Shown: in pieces, positions 1 through 6,232 of the stretch | Numbering within the stretch: position 1 is the stretch's first letter | How the letters are laid out: every line of letters starts with the position of its first letter | NCBI GenBank assembly: GCA_018667995.1 | Contig: JABIQT010000168.1 | Location: 1 to 6,232 of the forward strand | From: Candidatus Latescibacterota bacterium | GTDB lineage: Bacteria; JAAXHH01; JABIQT01 | DNA: 6,232 nucleotides | Reading direction: 5' to 3' | Made by a program: the position numbers and the translations under genes | Notes under the pieces: model-generated | Databases searched by the model: none | The model's input: only the letters and a program-made list of their open reading frames with translations | Told to the model about the DNA's origin: nothing

Positions 1-255
1 AAGCGAATCGGTCAGGATTCCTACACGGATAATTACGACGTATTTACGGGCGTGTCAGGGGGGCAATCGACCATTCCCGGAAAAGGAACCTTCGATAATC
101 CAGGGCATTTCTGGACCGTGGCTTTCGCCAAATACGTCATTGGTCAATACTTTTCACTGATAGATGAAGAGCACGTAGCGGATAATCGGTGGCTTCTCGT
201 ATTCCGCAATAATTTGCTTGAGCGATCGGTTGCGAATTTCGTTGCGACCATATAG
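1..255 (+). CDS. C-terminal fragment of an unidentified protein
   Basis: This frame is open from the first base of the window and ends at TAG 253-255, giving 84 residues whose N-terminus lies outside the window. I do not recognise the family. The fragment starts KRIGQDSYTDNYDVF, has a Gly-rich turn (VSGGQSTIPGKG, about residues 18-29), then an aromatic, partly hydrophobic stretch (HFWTVAFAKYVIGQYF, about 35-50) and an acidic DEEH, and ends FRNNLLERSVANFVATI. It has the mixed composition of a folded domain rather than of a membrane helix or low-complexity tail. An internal GTG at 52 is open in the same frame, but no Shine-Dalgarno sequence precedes it and the coding character continues upstream, so a gene entering from the left is the better reading. 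A 259-base gap separates it from the transporter, so co-transcription is uncertain. Coding status is likely; function unknown. Confidence 0.6.
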   Translation, partial: KRIGQDSYTDNYDVFTGVSGGQSTIPGKGTFDNPGHFWTVAFAKYVIGQYFSLIDEEHVADNRWLLVFRNNLLERSVANFVATI

Positions 256-301
256 TTTAATGCCACACGGAAAACAAGTCAGTGCCGCTCGCAAGTAGGC
301 C

Positions 302-326
302 GGCGTCTGTTCTGACGTACGACGCC
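302..326 (+). terminator. Possible weak intrinsic terminator
   Basis: GGCGTC (302-307) and GACGCC (321-326) are perfect inverted repeats around a 13-nt loop, and the following bases TTATTACCT are moderately T-rich. The position, about 45 bases after the stop of the upstream gene, suits a terminator. Against it are the large loop and the lack of a clean T-run, so it may be only a weak terminator or a chance hairpin. Confidence 0.3.
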
Positions 327-342
327 TTATTACCTACTGGAC

Positions 343-396
343 CCTATGACGTCTACTGTGGGAAGCAAGGGCTTCTGTGAGACCCGGTCCCATAGG
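343..396 (+). promoter_or_regulatory. Nested imperfect hairpin in the transporter leader
   Basis: Three helices nest in order: CCTATG (343-348) with CATAGG (391-396); GTCT (351-354) with AGAC (380-383); and GGAAGC (361-366) with GCTTCT (371-376, including one G-U pair), closed by an AAGG tetraloop. A competing helix, GGACC (339-343) with GGTCC (386-390), shares base 343 and excludes the outer helix, so two alternative folds can be drawn. The element ends about 118 bases before the transporter start. It matches no riboswitch that I recognise. It may be a structured leader or a chance fold. Confidence 0.3.
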
Positions 397-514
397 CCAT
401 TGAATATCTTCAACACTAAGACCTATTCGCCGCGACGGACAAGACAGACTCTTGGGACAATGAGATATTCTGCCAGTTTGTATATAGCTGCTTACCAAGG
501 AAAGAGAGACAAGC

Positions 515-1926
515 ATGGAAGCATTTGAAATTGGTGTCACCTGGTTTAGGGACGTCCTTTGGAGCGTGTATTTTCTGGTTCCGCTATTAGTCGGCACGGG
601 GCTGCTGTTGACCATTCGATTGAAGTTCATTCAAACAAGAAAACTGGGTCACAGTATTAACCTGACTCGTGGGCTCTATGACGATGACGATGATCCCGGT
701 GAAGTCACACACTTTGAGGCGCTAAGCAGCGCGCTCTCCTCAACGGTGGGTACTGGAAACATCGCTGGTGTGGCCACAGCCATAGCCTCGGGAGGACCAG
801 GTGCCATCTTCTGGATGTGGCTCACAGGAGCTTTCGGGATGGCGTCAAAATATGCTGAGTGCATGATGGCGGTTCAGTATCGGGAGTTTACAGACGACGG
901 GGTGGTTCGTGGTGGGCCCATGTATTACATCAGCAAGGGGTTGGGTGAATCGAATAACGCTTTTCTCAGGGCACTGGCTAATCCCTTCGCCATGTTCTTC
1001 GCCTTTTGCATGATGCTGTCTCCCTTAGCAGGTGGGGCACTCGTTCAAGCCAATTCGGCAGCCGACGCGTTGAACGCGAATTTCTCCATTCCCCATGTGA
1101 TCACTGGCATCGTCCTGGCCATTATTGTAGGAGGCGTGATCATCGGAGGCATCAAGCGTATAGGAGCAGTTACGAGTAGACTCGTACCCTTCATGGGCGT
1201 GACATACACGGTCGGTGTTCTTCTCCTCCTTTTTATGAACTGGCAGGCCATACCGGGTGTCATTGAGATGATCTTCTACTATGCCATGAATCCCATGGCT
1301 GCTATTGGTGGTTTTGCTGGTGCCACAGTGGGTGAAGCGATATCATTTGGGGCCGCACGTGGGGTCTTTTCCAACGAAGCCGGGCTTGGGACTGCTCCCA
1401 TAGCTCACGCGGCGGCGAAGACCAGTGAACCAGTCCGGGAAGGCCTGGTGGCTATGATGGAGCCCATGATAGACACACTCGGGATCAATACCATGACAGC
1501 CCTCGCCATTCTCTCTACTGGATCCTTTGAGTCGGGACTGAGCGGTGCATCATTGACTACAGAGGCCTTTGATCGGGGGTTGCCGGGTCAGGGGGGTACA
1601 TTGTAGCCATTGCTATGGCTATGTTTGCCGTTTCTACATCCATAACGCAGGCCTATTACGGCAATCGAGCCGCGGATTTTCTCCTGGGAGAAAAGGCGGC
1701 GATGATGTATCGGTGGTTCTACTGTCTGGTAGTCTTTGGGGGTGCCGTCACGGCTCTGCAACTGGTCTGGACGCTCGCGGATGTGGCCAATGCGTTGGTG
1801 GCGCTGCCCAATCTGCTCACATTGATTGTCCTGAGCGGCTATGTAGTGGATAAAACAAAAGACTATTTCTCACGGCCGCAGCTTACACTTGAAGAACGTG
1901 CGGAGCAGGAAGAACCCGTCACATGA
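515..1926 (+). CDS. AGCS-family sodium:amino-acid symporter, with an internal -1 frameshift
   Basis: This is a polytopic inner-membrane carrier of the alanine/glycine:cation symporter family, whose known members take up alanine or glycine with Na+. Family marks are ALSSTVGTGNIAGVA (residues 73-87), GPGAIFWMWLTGAFGM (94-109, followed by a SKYAE stretch) and NEAGLGTAPIAHAAAKT (287-303). The ATG at 515 is the only choice because an in-frame TAG lies at 485-487; a purine-rich Shine-Dalgarno region (497-508) precedes it. Frame 2 stops at TAG 1604-1606 after 363 residues. Homology continues in frame 1 as YIVAIAMAMFAVST and YYGNRAADFLLGEK, and ends at TGA 1924-1926. Joining the frames at the G run (1591-1596) gives LPGQGG-YIVAIA and 470 residues, a normal family length. 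The 363-residue product alone would lack about three C-terminal helices. Both halves look otherwise undamaged, so this is a sequencing error, a recent mutation or recoding rather than an old pseudogene. An acidic run (DDDDD, from residue 56) sits in an early loop. Substrate is not determined by the sequence. Confidence 0.9.
1591..1621 (+). promoter_or_regulatory. Candidate -1 frameshift site: slippery heptamer plus stem-loop
   Basis: In the transporter frame the codons are CAG GGG GGT ACA TTG TAG, so bases 1591-1597 form G_GGG_GGT, which fits the X_XXY_YYZ slippery pattern. After both tRNAs slip back one base, the next codon is TAC (1597-1599), and translation continues into the conserved C-terminal third with Gly-Gly-Tyr at the junction. 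A 6-nt spacer (1598-1603) leads to the perfect stem TAGCCAT (1604-1610) and ATGGCTA (1615-1621) with loop TGCT. Two further G-U pairs (1603-1622 and 1602-1623) could extend it. The zero-frame stop TAG is the first three bases of the stem. The stem also encodes conserved Ala/Met codons, so it may be coincidental. Loss of one G from a run of seven explains the break equally well. Confidence 0.35.
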
Positions 1927-3080
1927 GGATCAAGTCCGTTCGAACGGTCAGACTGCGGATTCCCTGGGCGGAACCGTCTACGCCGGCTCGCAGAAAATCC
2001 TGGAACCACAGTGCCGCGCGCGCACTGCCCCTGAACAAATATCCTGAATTCTCGCGCTACCCAGGACAATTGCCCGGAATGGGCGGACAGGTCTGGGTCC
2101 AGATTGTCGCCGAGGATGGGACCTTTGGCCTGGGTGTCTGTACCTTCGGGGATCCGGTGGCCACCCTAATTGAACAGGTGTTCGCTCCACTGCTGGAAGG
2201 CCGGGACTGTCTTGCTACCGAATTCCTGAATGATCTAATGTGGCGTGCCATGCAGCGTCCAGGTATTGCTGGACACGCCGCAGTGGCTCAGAGCGGAGTA
2301 GACCTCGCTCTATGGGACCTGAAGGGCAAGTTACTCGGCGTACCGGTATACAGTCTGCTGGGGGGACCGTGCCGGGAGAAGATCCCCCTCTATGCCACAG
2401 GGGATGATCTGGACTGGGCCATGGAGTTGGGCTTTCAGGCCTTTAAGGTCACGAACCCGGTTCATTATGACTCGGGAACTAAGGGTTTGAATCAGTTGGA
2501 GCAGAAGATCGGTCTGGCACGGGACACCATCGGTGCCGATGCCGATCTGATGCTCAATGCTGTCATGTCCTACAACGTGGAATTTGCTGTTCAAGTGGCA
2601 GAACGCCTGAGGCCCTTCCACATGCGCTGGCTGGAAGAACCTCTGATTCCGATCGATCTTGAAGGGCATATAGAACTCAAACGTTCGGTGCCCTGGATGC
2701 CTCTTGCAACTGGTGAAGATCATCACGGTCGACATGCCTTCCGCCAACTTGTTGAAAACCGGTGTGTCGATGTCCTGCAGCCAGACATAAACTGGTGCGG
2801 TGGCCTCTCGGAGGCTATCAAGATCTATACCATAGGCGAGGCGGCGGGTCTGATTTCTGTGCCCCATGGAGGCGCAAATTCACCATTTGGACAGCATTTC
2901 GCCCTGGCATTGCCGGAGTCTCCTGTGGCTGAGTACTGGCTGGGTACAGATCCGGGAATTCCTCTGGAGGAACTCAGGCACATTCCAGGAATGGCCACGC
3001 CTATTGATGGATACGTCACACCTTCTGATGCACCTGGATTTGGACTGGGAATTGAGGAAGATTGGATCAGTCCACGTTAA
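1923..3080 (+). CDS. Enolase-superfamily enzyme, L-rhamnonate dehydratase-like
   Basis: This 385-residue cytoplasmic protein belongs to the mandelate racemase/muconate lactonizing enzyme group. Known members abstract a proton alpha to a carboxylate using Mg2+; the rhamnonate dehydratase branch converts acid sugars to 2-keto-3-deoxy sugars. The N-terminal capping domain is about residues 1-125; the barrel begins near VDLALWDLKGKLLGVPVY. Against E. coli RhmD from memory, the second and third metal ligands are E238 (RWLEEPL) and E265 (TGEDHHG), and the Asp-His catalytic pair is D288 (LQPDINWCGGL) and H315 (VPHGG). The first metal ligand, Asp in most relatives, is Asn: N212 in LMLNAVMSYN, codon AAT. 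QPDxxWCGGL and the C-terminal DAPGFGLGI resemble RhmD strongly, but the substrate remains open and the enzyme could be a related acid-sugar dehydratase or inactive. The start ATG overlaps the transporter stop as ATGA, with AGGAAG (1907-1912) as Shine-Dalgarno, so translation is probably coupled to the frame that carries the transporter C-terminus. Confidence 0.9.
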   Translation: MRIKSVRTVRLRIPWAEPSTPARRKSWNHSAARALPLNKYPEFSRYPGQLPGMGGQVWVQIVAEDGTFGLGVCTFGDPVATLIEQVFAPLLEGRDCLATEFLNDLMWRAMQRPGIAGHAAVAQSGVDLALWDLKGKLLGVPVYSLLGGPCREKIPLYATGDDLDWAMELGFQAFKVTNPVHYDSGTKGLNQLEQKIGLARDTIGADADLMLNAVMSYNVEFAVQVAERLRPFHMRWLEEPLIPIDLEGHIELKRSVPWMPLATGEDHHGRHAFRQLVENRCVDVLQPDINWCGGLSEAIKIYTIGEAAGLISVPHGGANSPFGQHFALALPESPVAEYWLGTDPGIPLEELRHIPGMATPIDGYVTPSDAPGFGLGIEEDWISPR

Positions 3081-3182
3081 CCCATGGCGTGATGCGGCAT
3101 TTCTTTCTGCTTCATCGCCACCAATCTCCCACGATTCGCAACAATACCCTAACCCGTAGAGAGACAAGAACCAATCACCAAC

Positions 3183-3186
3183 GGAG
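3183..3186 (+). promoter_or_regulatory. Ribosome binding site of the LVIVD lipoprotein
   Basis: GGAG lies five bases before ATG 3192, a good Shine-Dalgarno match and spacing. It supports this start, which also gives a proper lipoprotein signal peptide. Confidence 0.65.
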
Positions 3187-3191
3187 AACGA

Positions 3192-4937
3192 ATGTCTAAC
3201 AAATGTCTTAACATACAAGGTAAGATACTGCTGCTCACGATATCGTTGTCTCTGATTGTAGCATGTGGATCAGGTTCTGATGAGACGCATGACGCCACTG
3301 CCAATATAACGGACGAGTACGTTTTGGGGACCGACGCGCTGGTGGCGGATCGTACCCCACCTGAACCCGATCCGAGCAGCTACGGCATGGATTCGGCAAC
3401 GGGTCGATTCAAACATCCCTCCGCCACGCCGGAACAACATGATTCCAGACCCTTTGAAGGACAACTGGATTACTGGGATACGAATGAGTACGCGAAGGAT
3501 ATGACCATTGAGGCTTACTATCCCATCGTTCCGGAGCCTTTTCATACCTGGCAGAACATCGTAGACTTCGAGGGGCGTCGCTACATGTACCAATATGTAC
3601 GTGGTGATTTGAAGATTTATGATATCACCAATCCCAAGGACCTTAAGGTCCTGCATGAAAAGGGACATACCTGGTCCAAGGACGGCGGGGGTGAGGAGGC
3701 CAATCCCTATCCCGAAGGCGATATGTTTGGTGCGGCATCCATTCAGTGGAATGAGGATCTCGGAAAGTATATTATGGTTCAAGCTTTTGAAATACGAAGG
3801 TTTGGACTGCTCAGCAACAAACGTCAGGAACCTGATAAAGTTGACATGATCCGTCATGCGAACCATTTGAAGGGATTCAAGGTTTACGAGATGAACGGTC
3901 CCTTGCCGGAAGATTGGAAGCTACTATCCGAACGAACCACCGACTATGAACATCCCGATGCTCCTGTAGGACAGCAGCAAGGCTCTGGTGTTCGTGATAT
4001 ACCAGCCTATTACGGCGGCAAGTACATGTTTGTGGCCGCCGCGCAGAGCGCGGAATACGCACTTACAGAGTATCCCAACGATCTCTATTCAGCAGGTTAT
4101 CAGGCATGGGATATGAGCAATCCGCAGGATCCGACGTTTATTAGCCAATTTAATGTTCCCGGGCAGAAACTAGGGAATCCGGAAGACGAGGCTGTATTCA
4201 AACAGAATCCACGGTCGGGAAACCGGACATCGTGGTTTGGCGCACGGATGTCGATATTCATGCCCAAACCTGTGGAGGAGGGGGGCAAGTATGGCTACGC
4301 GGCTATGGGGGGACTGGGGTTCTATGTGCTGGACATCTCAAATCCCTCGGAGATTAAGGCCGTGAGTCATCTGGAATTTCCCCCTAGCGTGGCGGGCACG
4401 GAGGGCGACTACATAAATGTGACGCAGGTGGAGAAAACCGGGATTGTCTACTACAGCGGCTACCCCCTTAACGAAGATGGTTGGGAGCCCTATAAAGACA
4501 TCTACATGATCGATGTCAACGATCCTTCTAATCCTAAGGTGGTTGGCACACTACCCCGCCCGACTCCGCCCGCGGACGCTGCGTTTACAGACTTTGCACA
4601 GCGCCGGGGAAGCTTTGGACCTAAGCGAAGCGGATACTACACTCAGCCGGGGACGCCGAGAGATGGTATTCTTCCGTTTGCCTTCTACAATGCGGGGGTG
4701 CAGATATTCGATGTGACAGATATCGAAAATCCCACGATTGCGGCATATTTCGTTCCTAAATTCGATCCGGAGCGTGTCCCCGGATATGCAATGGGAAATT
4801 TGTCACATGGGGTCTACATGGAATACGACCGAAATCTGATCTGGCTGTTTACCAACCATGGCATGTACTGTCTGTCCACGCCTGTACTCGGCAAGCCGGA
4901 TTTCGGACCGCCCAAAAATCCTTGGCCGCGGCGGTAG
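3192..4937 (+). CDS. Lipoprotein with LVIVD-type beta-propeller repeats
   Basis: A 581-residue exported protein. The N-terminus has a short basic region, a hydrophobic core (ILLLTISLSLIVA) and a lipobox IVAC, so signal peptidase II should cut before C25 and leave a lipid-anchored protein in the envelope. A polar linker (about 26-100) follows. Five repeats of the form hydrophobic strand, D-[IMV]-x-(n)-NP, strand can be read near residues 138-156 (KIYDITNPKD), 302-320 (YQAWDMSNPQD), 374-394 (FYVLDISNPSE), 436-455 (IYMIDVNDPSNP) and 502-520 (VQIFDVTDIENP). These match the LVIVD repeat pattern, which builds a beta-propeller, probably for binding rather than catalysis. No enzymatic motif was found, and the ligand is unknown. 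Tandem stops TAG TGA close the gene. A 111-base gap without a clear terminator separates it from the enolase-family gene, so it may share that transcript or have its own promoter. An M14 peptidase gene follows 88 bases later. Confidence 0.88.
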   Translation: MSNKCLNIQGKILLLTISLSLIVACGSGSDETHDATANITDEYVLGTDALVADRTPPEPDPSSYGMDSATGRFKHPSATPEQHDSRPFEGQLDYWDTNEYAKDMTIEAYYPIVPEPFHTWQNIVDFEGRRYMYQYVRGDLKIYDITNPKDLKVLHEKGHTWSKDGGGEEANPYPEGDMFGAASIQWNEDLGKYIMVQAFEIRRFGLLSNKRQEPDKVDMIRHANHLKGFKVYEMNGPLPEDWKLLSERTTDYEHPDAPVGQQQGSGVRDIPAYYGGKYMFVAAAQSAEYALTEYPNDLYSAGYQAWDMSNPQDPTFISQFNVPGQKLGNPEDEAVFKQNPRSGNRTSWFGARMSIFMPKPVEEGGKYGYAAMGGLGFYVLDISNPSEIKAVSHLEFPPSVAGTEGDYINVTQVEKTGIVYYSGYPLNEDGWEPYKDIYMIDVNDPSNPKVVGTLPRPTPPADAAFTDFAQRRGSFGPKRSGYYTQPGTPRDGILPFAFYNAGVQIFDVTDIENPTIAAYFVPKFDPERVPGYAMGNLSHGVYMEYDRNLIWLFTNHGMYCLSTPVLGKPDFGPPKNPWPRR

Positions 4938-4990
4938 TGACTAGCAGGCAAACGAGGATTGATCACAGTTACCGATTGGTAAACATCGGC

Positions 4991-5029
4991 AGGTGGAGGC
5001 TATTTACGACTATGGGAATGGACCGATGA
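4991..5029 (+). promoter_or_regulatory. Start region of the M14 gene with an overlapping five-codon frame
   Basis: The best Shine-Dalgarno match here, AGGTGGAGG (4991-4999), lies 26 bases before the peptidase ATG (5026), too far to serve it directly. It is 12 bases before another ATG (5012), which opens a five-codon frame (Met-Gly-Met-Asp-Arg) ending in TGA 5027-5029, overlapping the peptidase start as ATGA. The peptidase ATG itself has only weak GGA signals close by. The mini-frame may pass ribosomes to the real start, or the arrangement may be chance. Confidence 0.25.
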
Positions 5030-6232
5030 AAACAAAATTGATCATAATGTTGTTGCTTGTCGTACGAGTGAGCGGATCTGTCACAGGGCAGCAGGTTCCC
5101 ACCCCCGAGGAAGCCTTGGGATATGCTGTGGGATCCGACTTTAAATTGGCCACATACGACGAATCGTTGGCCTATTTCCAGCAGCTTGATGATGCCAGTG
5201 ATAAAATGCAGCTCGTGAGGATCGGACAGACGTCCCAGGGGCGAGACTGGTTTTTCGCGCTCATATCTTCGCCTCAGAATCTGGCAGATATGGAACGATA
5301 TCGGTCCATCGCGCAGCAGTTAGCGCACCCCGAGGGACTCAGCGAGGCGGACGCCCGGATTCTTGTGCAAGAAGGCAAGGCTATCGTGCACATCGATGGT
5401 GGCCTGCATGCCTCCGAAGTCGCGGGTGCTCAACACACGATCCAATTGGCCTATGACCTGGTTAACGGTGCCGATGATCCCATGATCAGCAGCATTTTGG
5501 ATAATGTGATAATCATGCTCTGGCCGTCTATCAATCCGGACGGGCAGAATATCGTGGCCGATTGGTATCGATCAAATGTGGGAACTCCGTACGAAATCGC
5601 CTCGCTTCCTGAATTGTACCAGAAATACATCGGCCACGACAATAACCGCGACGCCTACGGTCTGAATATGATCGAGTCCCGAGTTATTGCTCGCACATGG
5701 CGGCACTGGGAACCTAACATCATTTATGTGCACCATCAGTCTTCGCCATTCCCGACGCGCATATGGCTTCCACCCTTCGCAGAGCCCATAGCCAATCGGG
5801 CGCCTCCTCTTATCTCGCGAGAACTGAACACCATAGGCATGGCCATTGCGCAAATGCTCGAAACAAACGGTCAGCCGGGCGCTGTGCATATGGGTACGGG
5901 ATTTGATGCCTGGTATCCAGGTTATGTGGATTATATGCCCGTGATGCAGAACATCGCGGCTTTCTGGACAGAAACGGCACTGTATCGCTACGCCACGCCG
6001 CGATTCTACACCATCAATGATTTTCCGAAAAATCGGCGGGACCTTCGCGCCGAGACACTTTACCCGAGCCCGTGGCAGGGCGGTTGGTGGCGCTTGCGTG
6101 ACGCTGTGGAATATATGCACACGGCTTCGATGGCTACGCTTGACTATGCTGCCAAATATCGAGAGACACTGCTGTATAACAAGTATCAAGCGGGCAGAAA
6201 TACCATCCGGAAATACGAAGCTGAGCCTCCGT
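5026..6232 (+). CDS. M14-family zinc carboxypeptidase-like protein, 3' end missing
   Basis: The first 402 codons of a gene that runs off the right edge. The N-terminus MKTKLIIMLLLVV followed by a short polar stretch to about GQQ (21-23) looks like a Sec signal peptide, although Arg14 interrupts its hydrophobic core. The mature protein should be periplasmic, secreted or surface-bound. Residues about 60-330 carry the M14 fold marks: TSQGRDWF near 70; the zinc motif HxxE as H128 and E131 (GGLHASEVAG); the substrate-binding Asn-Arg pair N207-R208 (HDNNRDAYGLN); the third zinc ligand at H236 or H237 (IYVHHQSSP); and a likely catalytic Glu E316 (FWTETALYRY). In known relatives these residues remove C-terminal amino acids or cleave amide bonds. 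Similar proteins in environmental bacteria are often much longer, with extra C-terminal domains, but this cannot be seen here. ATG 5026 is chosen because it gives the signal peptide; the frame just upstream has no better start. Confidence 0.88.
   Translation, partial: MKTKLIIMLLLVVRVSGSVTGQQVPTPEEALGYAVGSDFKLATYDESLAYFQQLDDASDKMQLVRIGQTSQGRDWFFALISSPQNLADMERYRSIAQQLAHPEGLSEADARILVQEGKAIVHIDGGLHASEVAGAQHTIQLAYDLVNGADDPMISSILDNVIIMLWPSINPDGQNIVADWYRSNVGTPYEIASLPELYQKYIGHDNNRDAYGLNMIESRVIARTWRHWEPNIIYVHHQSSPFPTRIWLPPFAEPIANRAPPLISRELNTIGMAIAQMLETNGQPGAVHMGTGFDAWYPGYVDYMPVMQNIAAFWTETALYRYATPRFYTINDFPKNRRDLRAETLYPSPWQGGWWRLRDAVEYMHTASMATLDYAAKYRETLLYNKYQAGRNTIRKYEAEPP

Larger units (their letters stand above)
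256..514 (+). other. Non-coding gap and leader of the transporter gene
   Basis: These 259 bases hold no credible gene. Short frames such as 346-528 are poor in coding character and overlap the transporter start. Two structures can be seen: a hairpin at 302-326 and a nested imperfect hairpin at 343-396, listed separately. No strong sigma-70 promoter is visible. TATATA at 481-486 could act as a -10 box, but the nearest -35-like TTGGGA (452-457) is 23 bases upstream, which is too far. If this lineage uses a different promoter consensus it would not be recognised this way. The purine-rich AAGGAAAGAGAG just before 515 supplies ribosome binding for the transporter. Confidence 0.5.

Noticed and set aside
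503-513. AGAGAGACAAG shared with 3158-3168 in the leader of the lipoprotein gene
   Set aside because: An 11-base purine-rich match is expected by chance in a window of this size, and the two copies lie at different distances from their starts (1 and 23 bases).
256-514. Glycine riboswitch before the transporter, as found before some AGCS genes
   Set aside because: The conserved core segments of that riboswitch are not present; only a loose purine-rich GGACAAGACAGA resemblance around 436-447.
346-528. A 60-residue + strand frame between the first gene and the transporter
   Set aside because: Composition is atypical of a protein, it lies over the leader hairpin and overlaps the transporter start, and it has no convincing ribosome binding site.
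334-630. A 98-residue - strand frame
   Set aside because: Part is antisense to the transporter start and the rest covers the leader; no family resemblance.
1615-1926. The transporter C-terminal third as an independent 103-residue gene starting at ATG 1615
   Set aside because: Family homology begins upstream of this ATG (from Tyr at 1597), the Met is an internal helix residue, and the G run is too far (18 bases) to act as its Shine-Dalgarno. Reinitiation after TAG 1604 cannot be wholly excluded.
2331-2867. A 178-residue - strand frame
   Set aside because: Fully antisense to the well-supported enolase-family gene; its length follows from codon bias of that gene.
3086-3119. Hairpin GGCG-ATG with CAT-CGCC after the enolase-family gene
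   Set aside because: The stem needs a two-base bulge, the loop is large and no T-run follows, so a terminator call is not supported.
3270-3866. A 198-residue - strand frame
   Set aside because: Antisense to the LVIVD lipoprotein gene, with no recognisable domain.
4972-4989. Inverted repeat CCGAT and ATCGG between the lipoprotein and peptidase genes
   Set aside because: Only five pairs with an eight-base loop and no T-tract; too weak for a terminator or operator.
5572-6189. A 205-residue - strand frame
   Set aside because: Antisense to the M14 gene, which has clear zinc-ligand motifs on the + strand.

Overview
The window is a stretch of bacterial chromosome with roughly half G+C. All supported genes lie on the + strand, with short gaps between them. 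Gene content (a Na+/amino-acid symporter, an acid-sugar dehydratase-like enzyme, a lipoprotein beta-propeller and a secreted zinc carboxypeptidase-like protein) fits a free-living, Gram-negative-type heterotroph that scavenges small organic acids, amino acids and peptides. Such sets are familiar from environmental Gemmatimonadota, Bacteroidota/Rhodothermota and related marine or soil lineages, but nothing in the sequence fixes the phylum. There are no tRNA or rRNA genes, CRISPR arrays, insertion sequences or phage genes.

Layout. (1) 1-255: the last 84 codons of an unidentified gene. (2) 256-514: a non-coding gap with a possible weak terminator (302-326) and a nested imperfect hairpin (343-396), leading into the transporter. 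(3) 515-1926: an AGCS-family sodium:amino-acid symporter whose reading frame breaks at a run of six G (1591-1596). A -1 shift there restores a normal 470-residue protein. The site reads as a G_GGG_GGT slippery heptamer, and a perfect 7-bp stem with a 4-nt loop starts 6 nt after it, so programmed frameshifting competes with sequencing error or mutation as the explanation. (4) 1923-3080: an enolase-superfamily enzyme closest to L-rhamnonate dehydratase, overlapping the transporter by ATGA. Its first metal-ligand position is Asn instead of Asp. (5) 3192-4937: a 581-residue lipoprotein with about five LVIVD-type beta-propeller repeats. (6) 5026 to the window end: the N-terminal 402 residues of an M14-family zinc peptidase with a signal peptide.

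The transporter and enolase-family enzyme look like one translationally coupled uptake-and-catabolism unit. The lipoprotein and peptidase follow on the same strand after gaps of 111 and 88 bases. They would act outside the cytoplasm, and whether they share a transcript with the first pair cannot be decided here. The strongest item for follow-up is the frameshift site in the transporter; next is the Asn substitution in the enolase-family active site.
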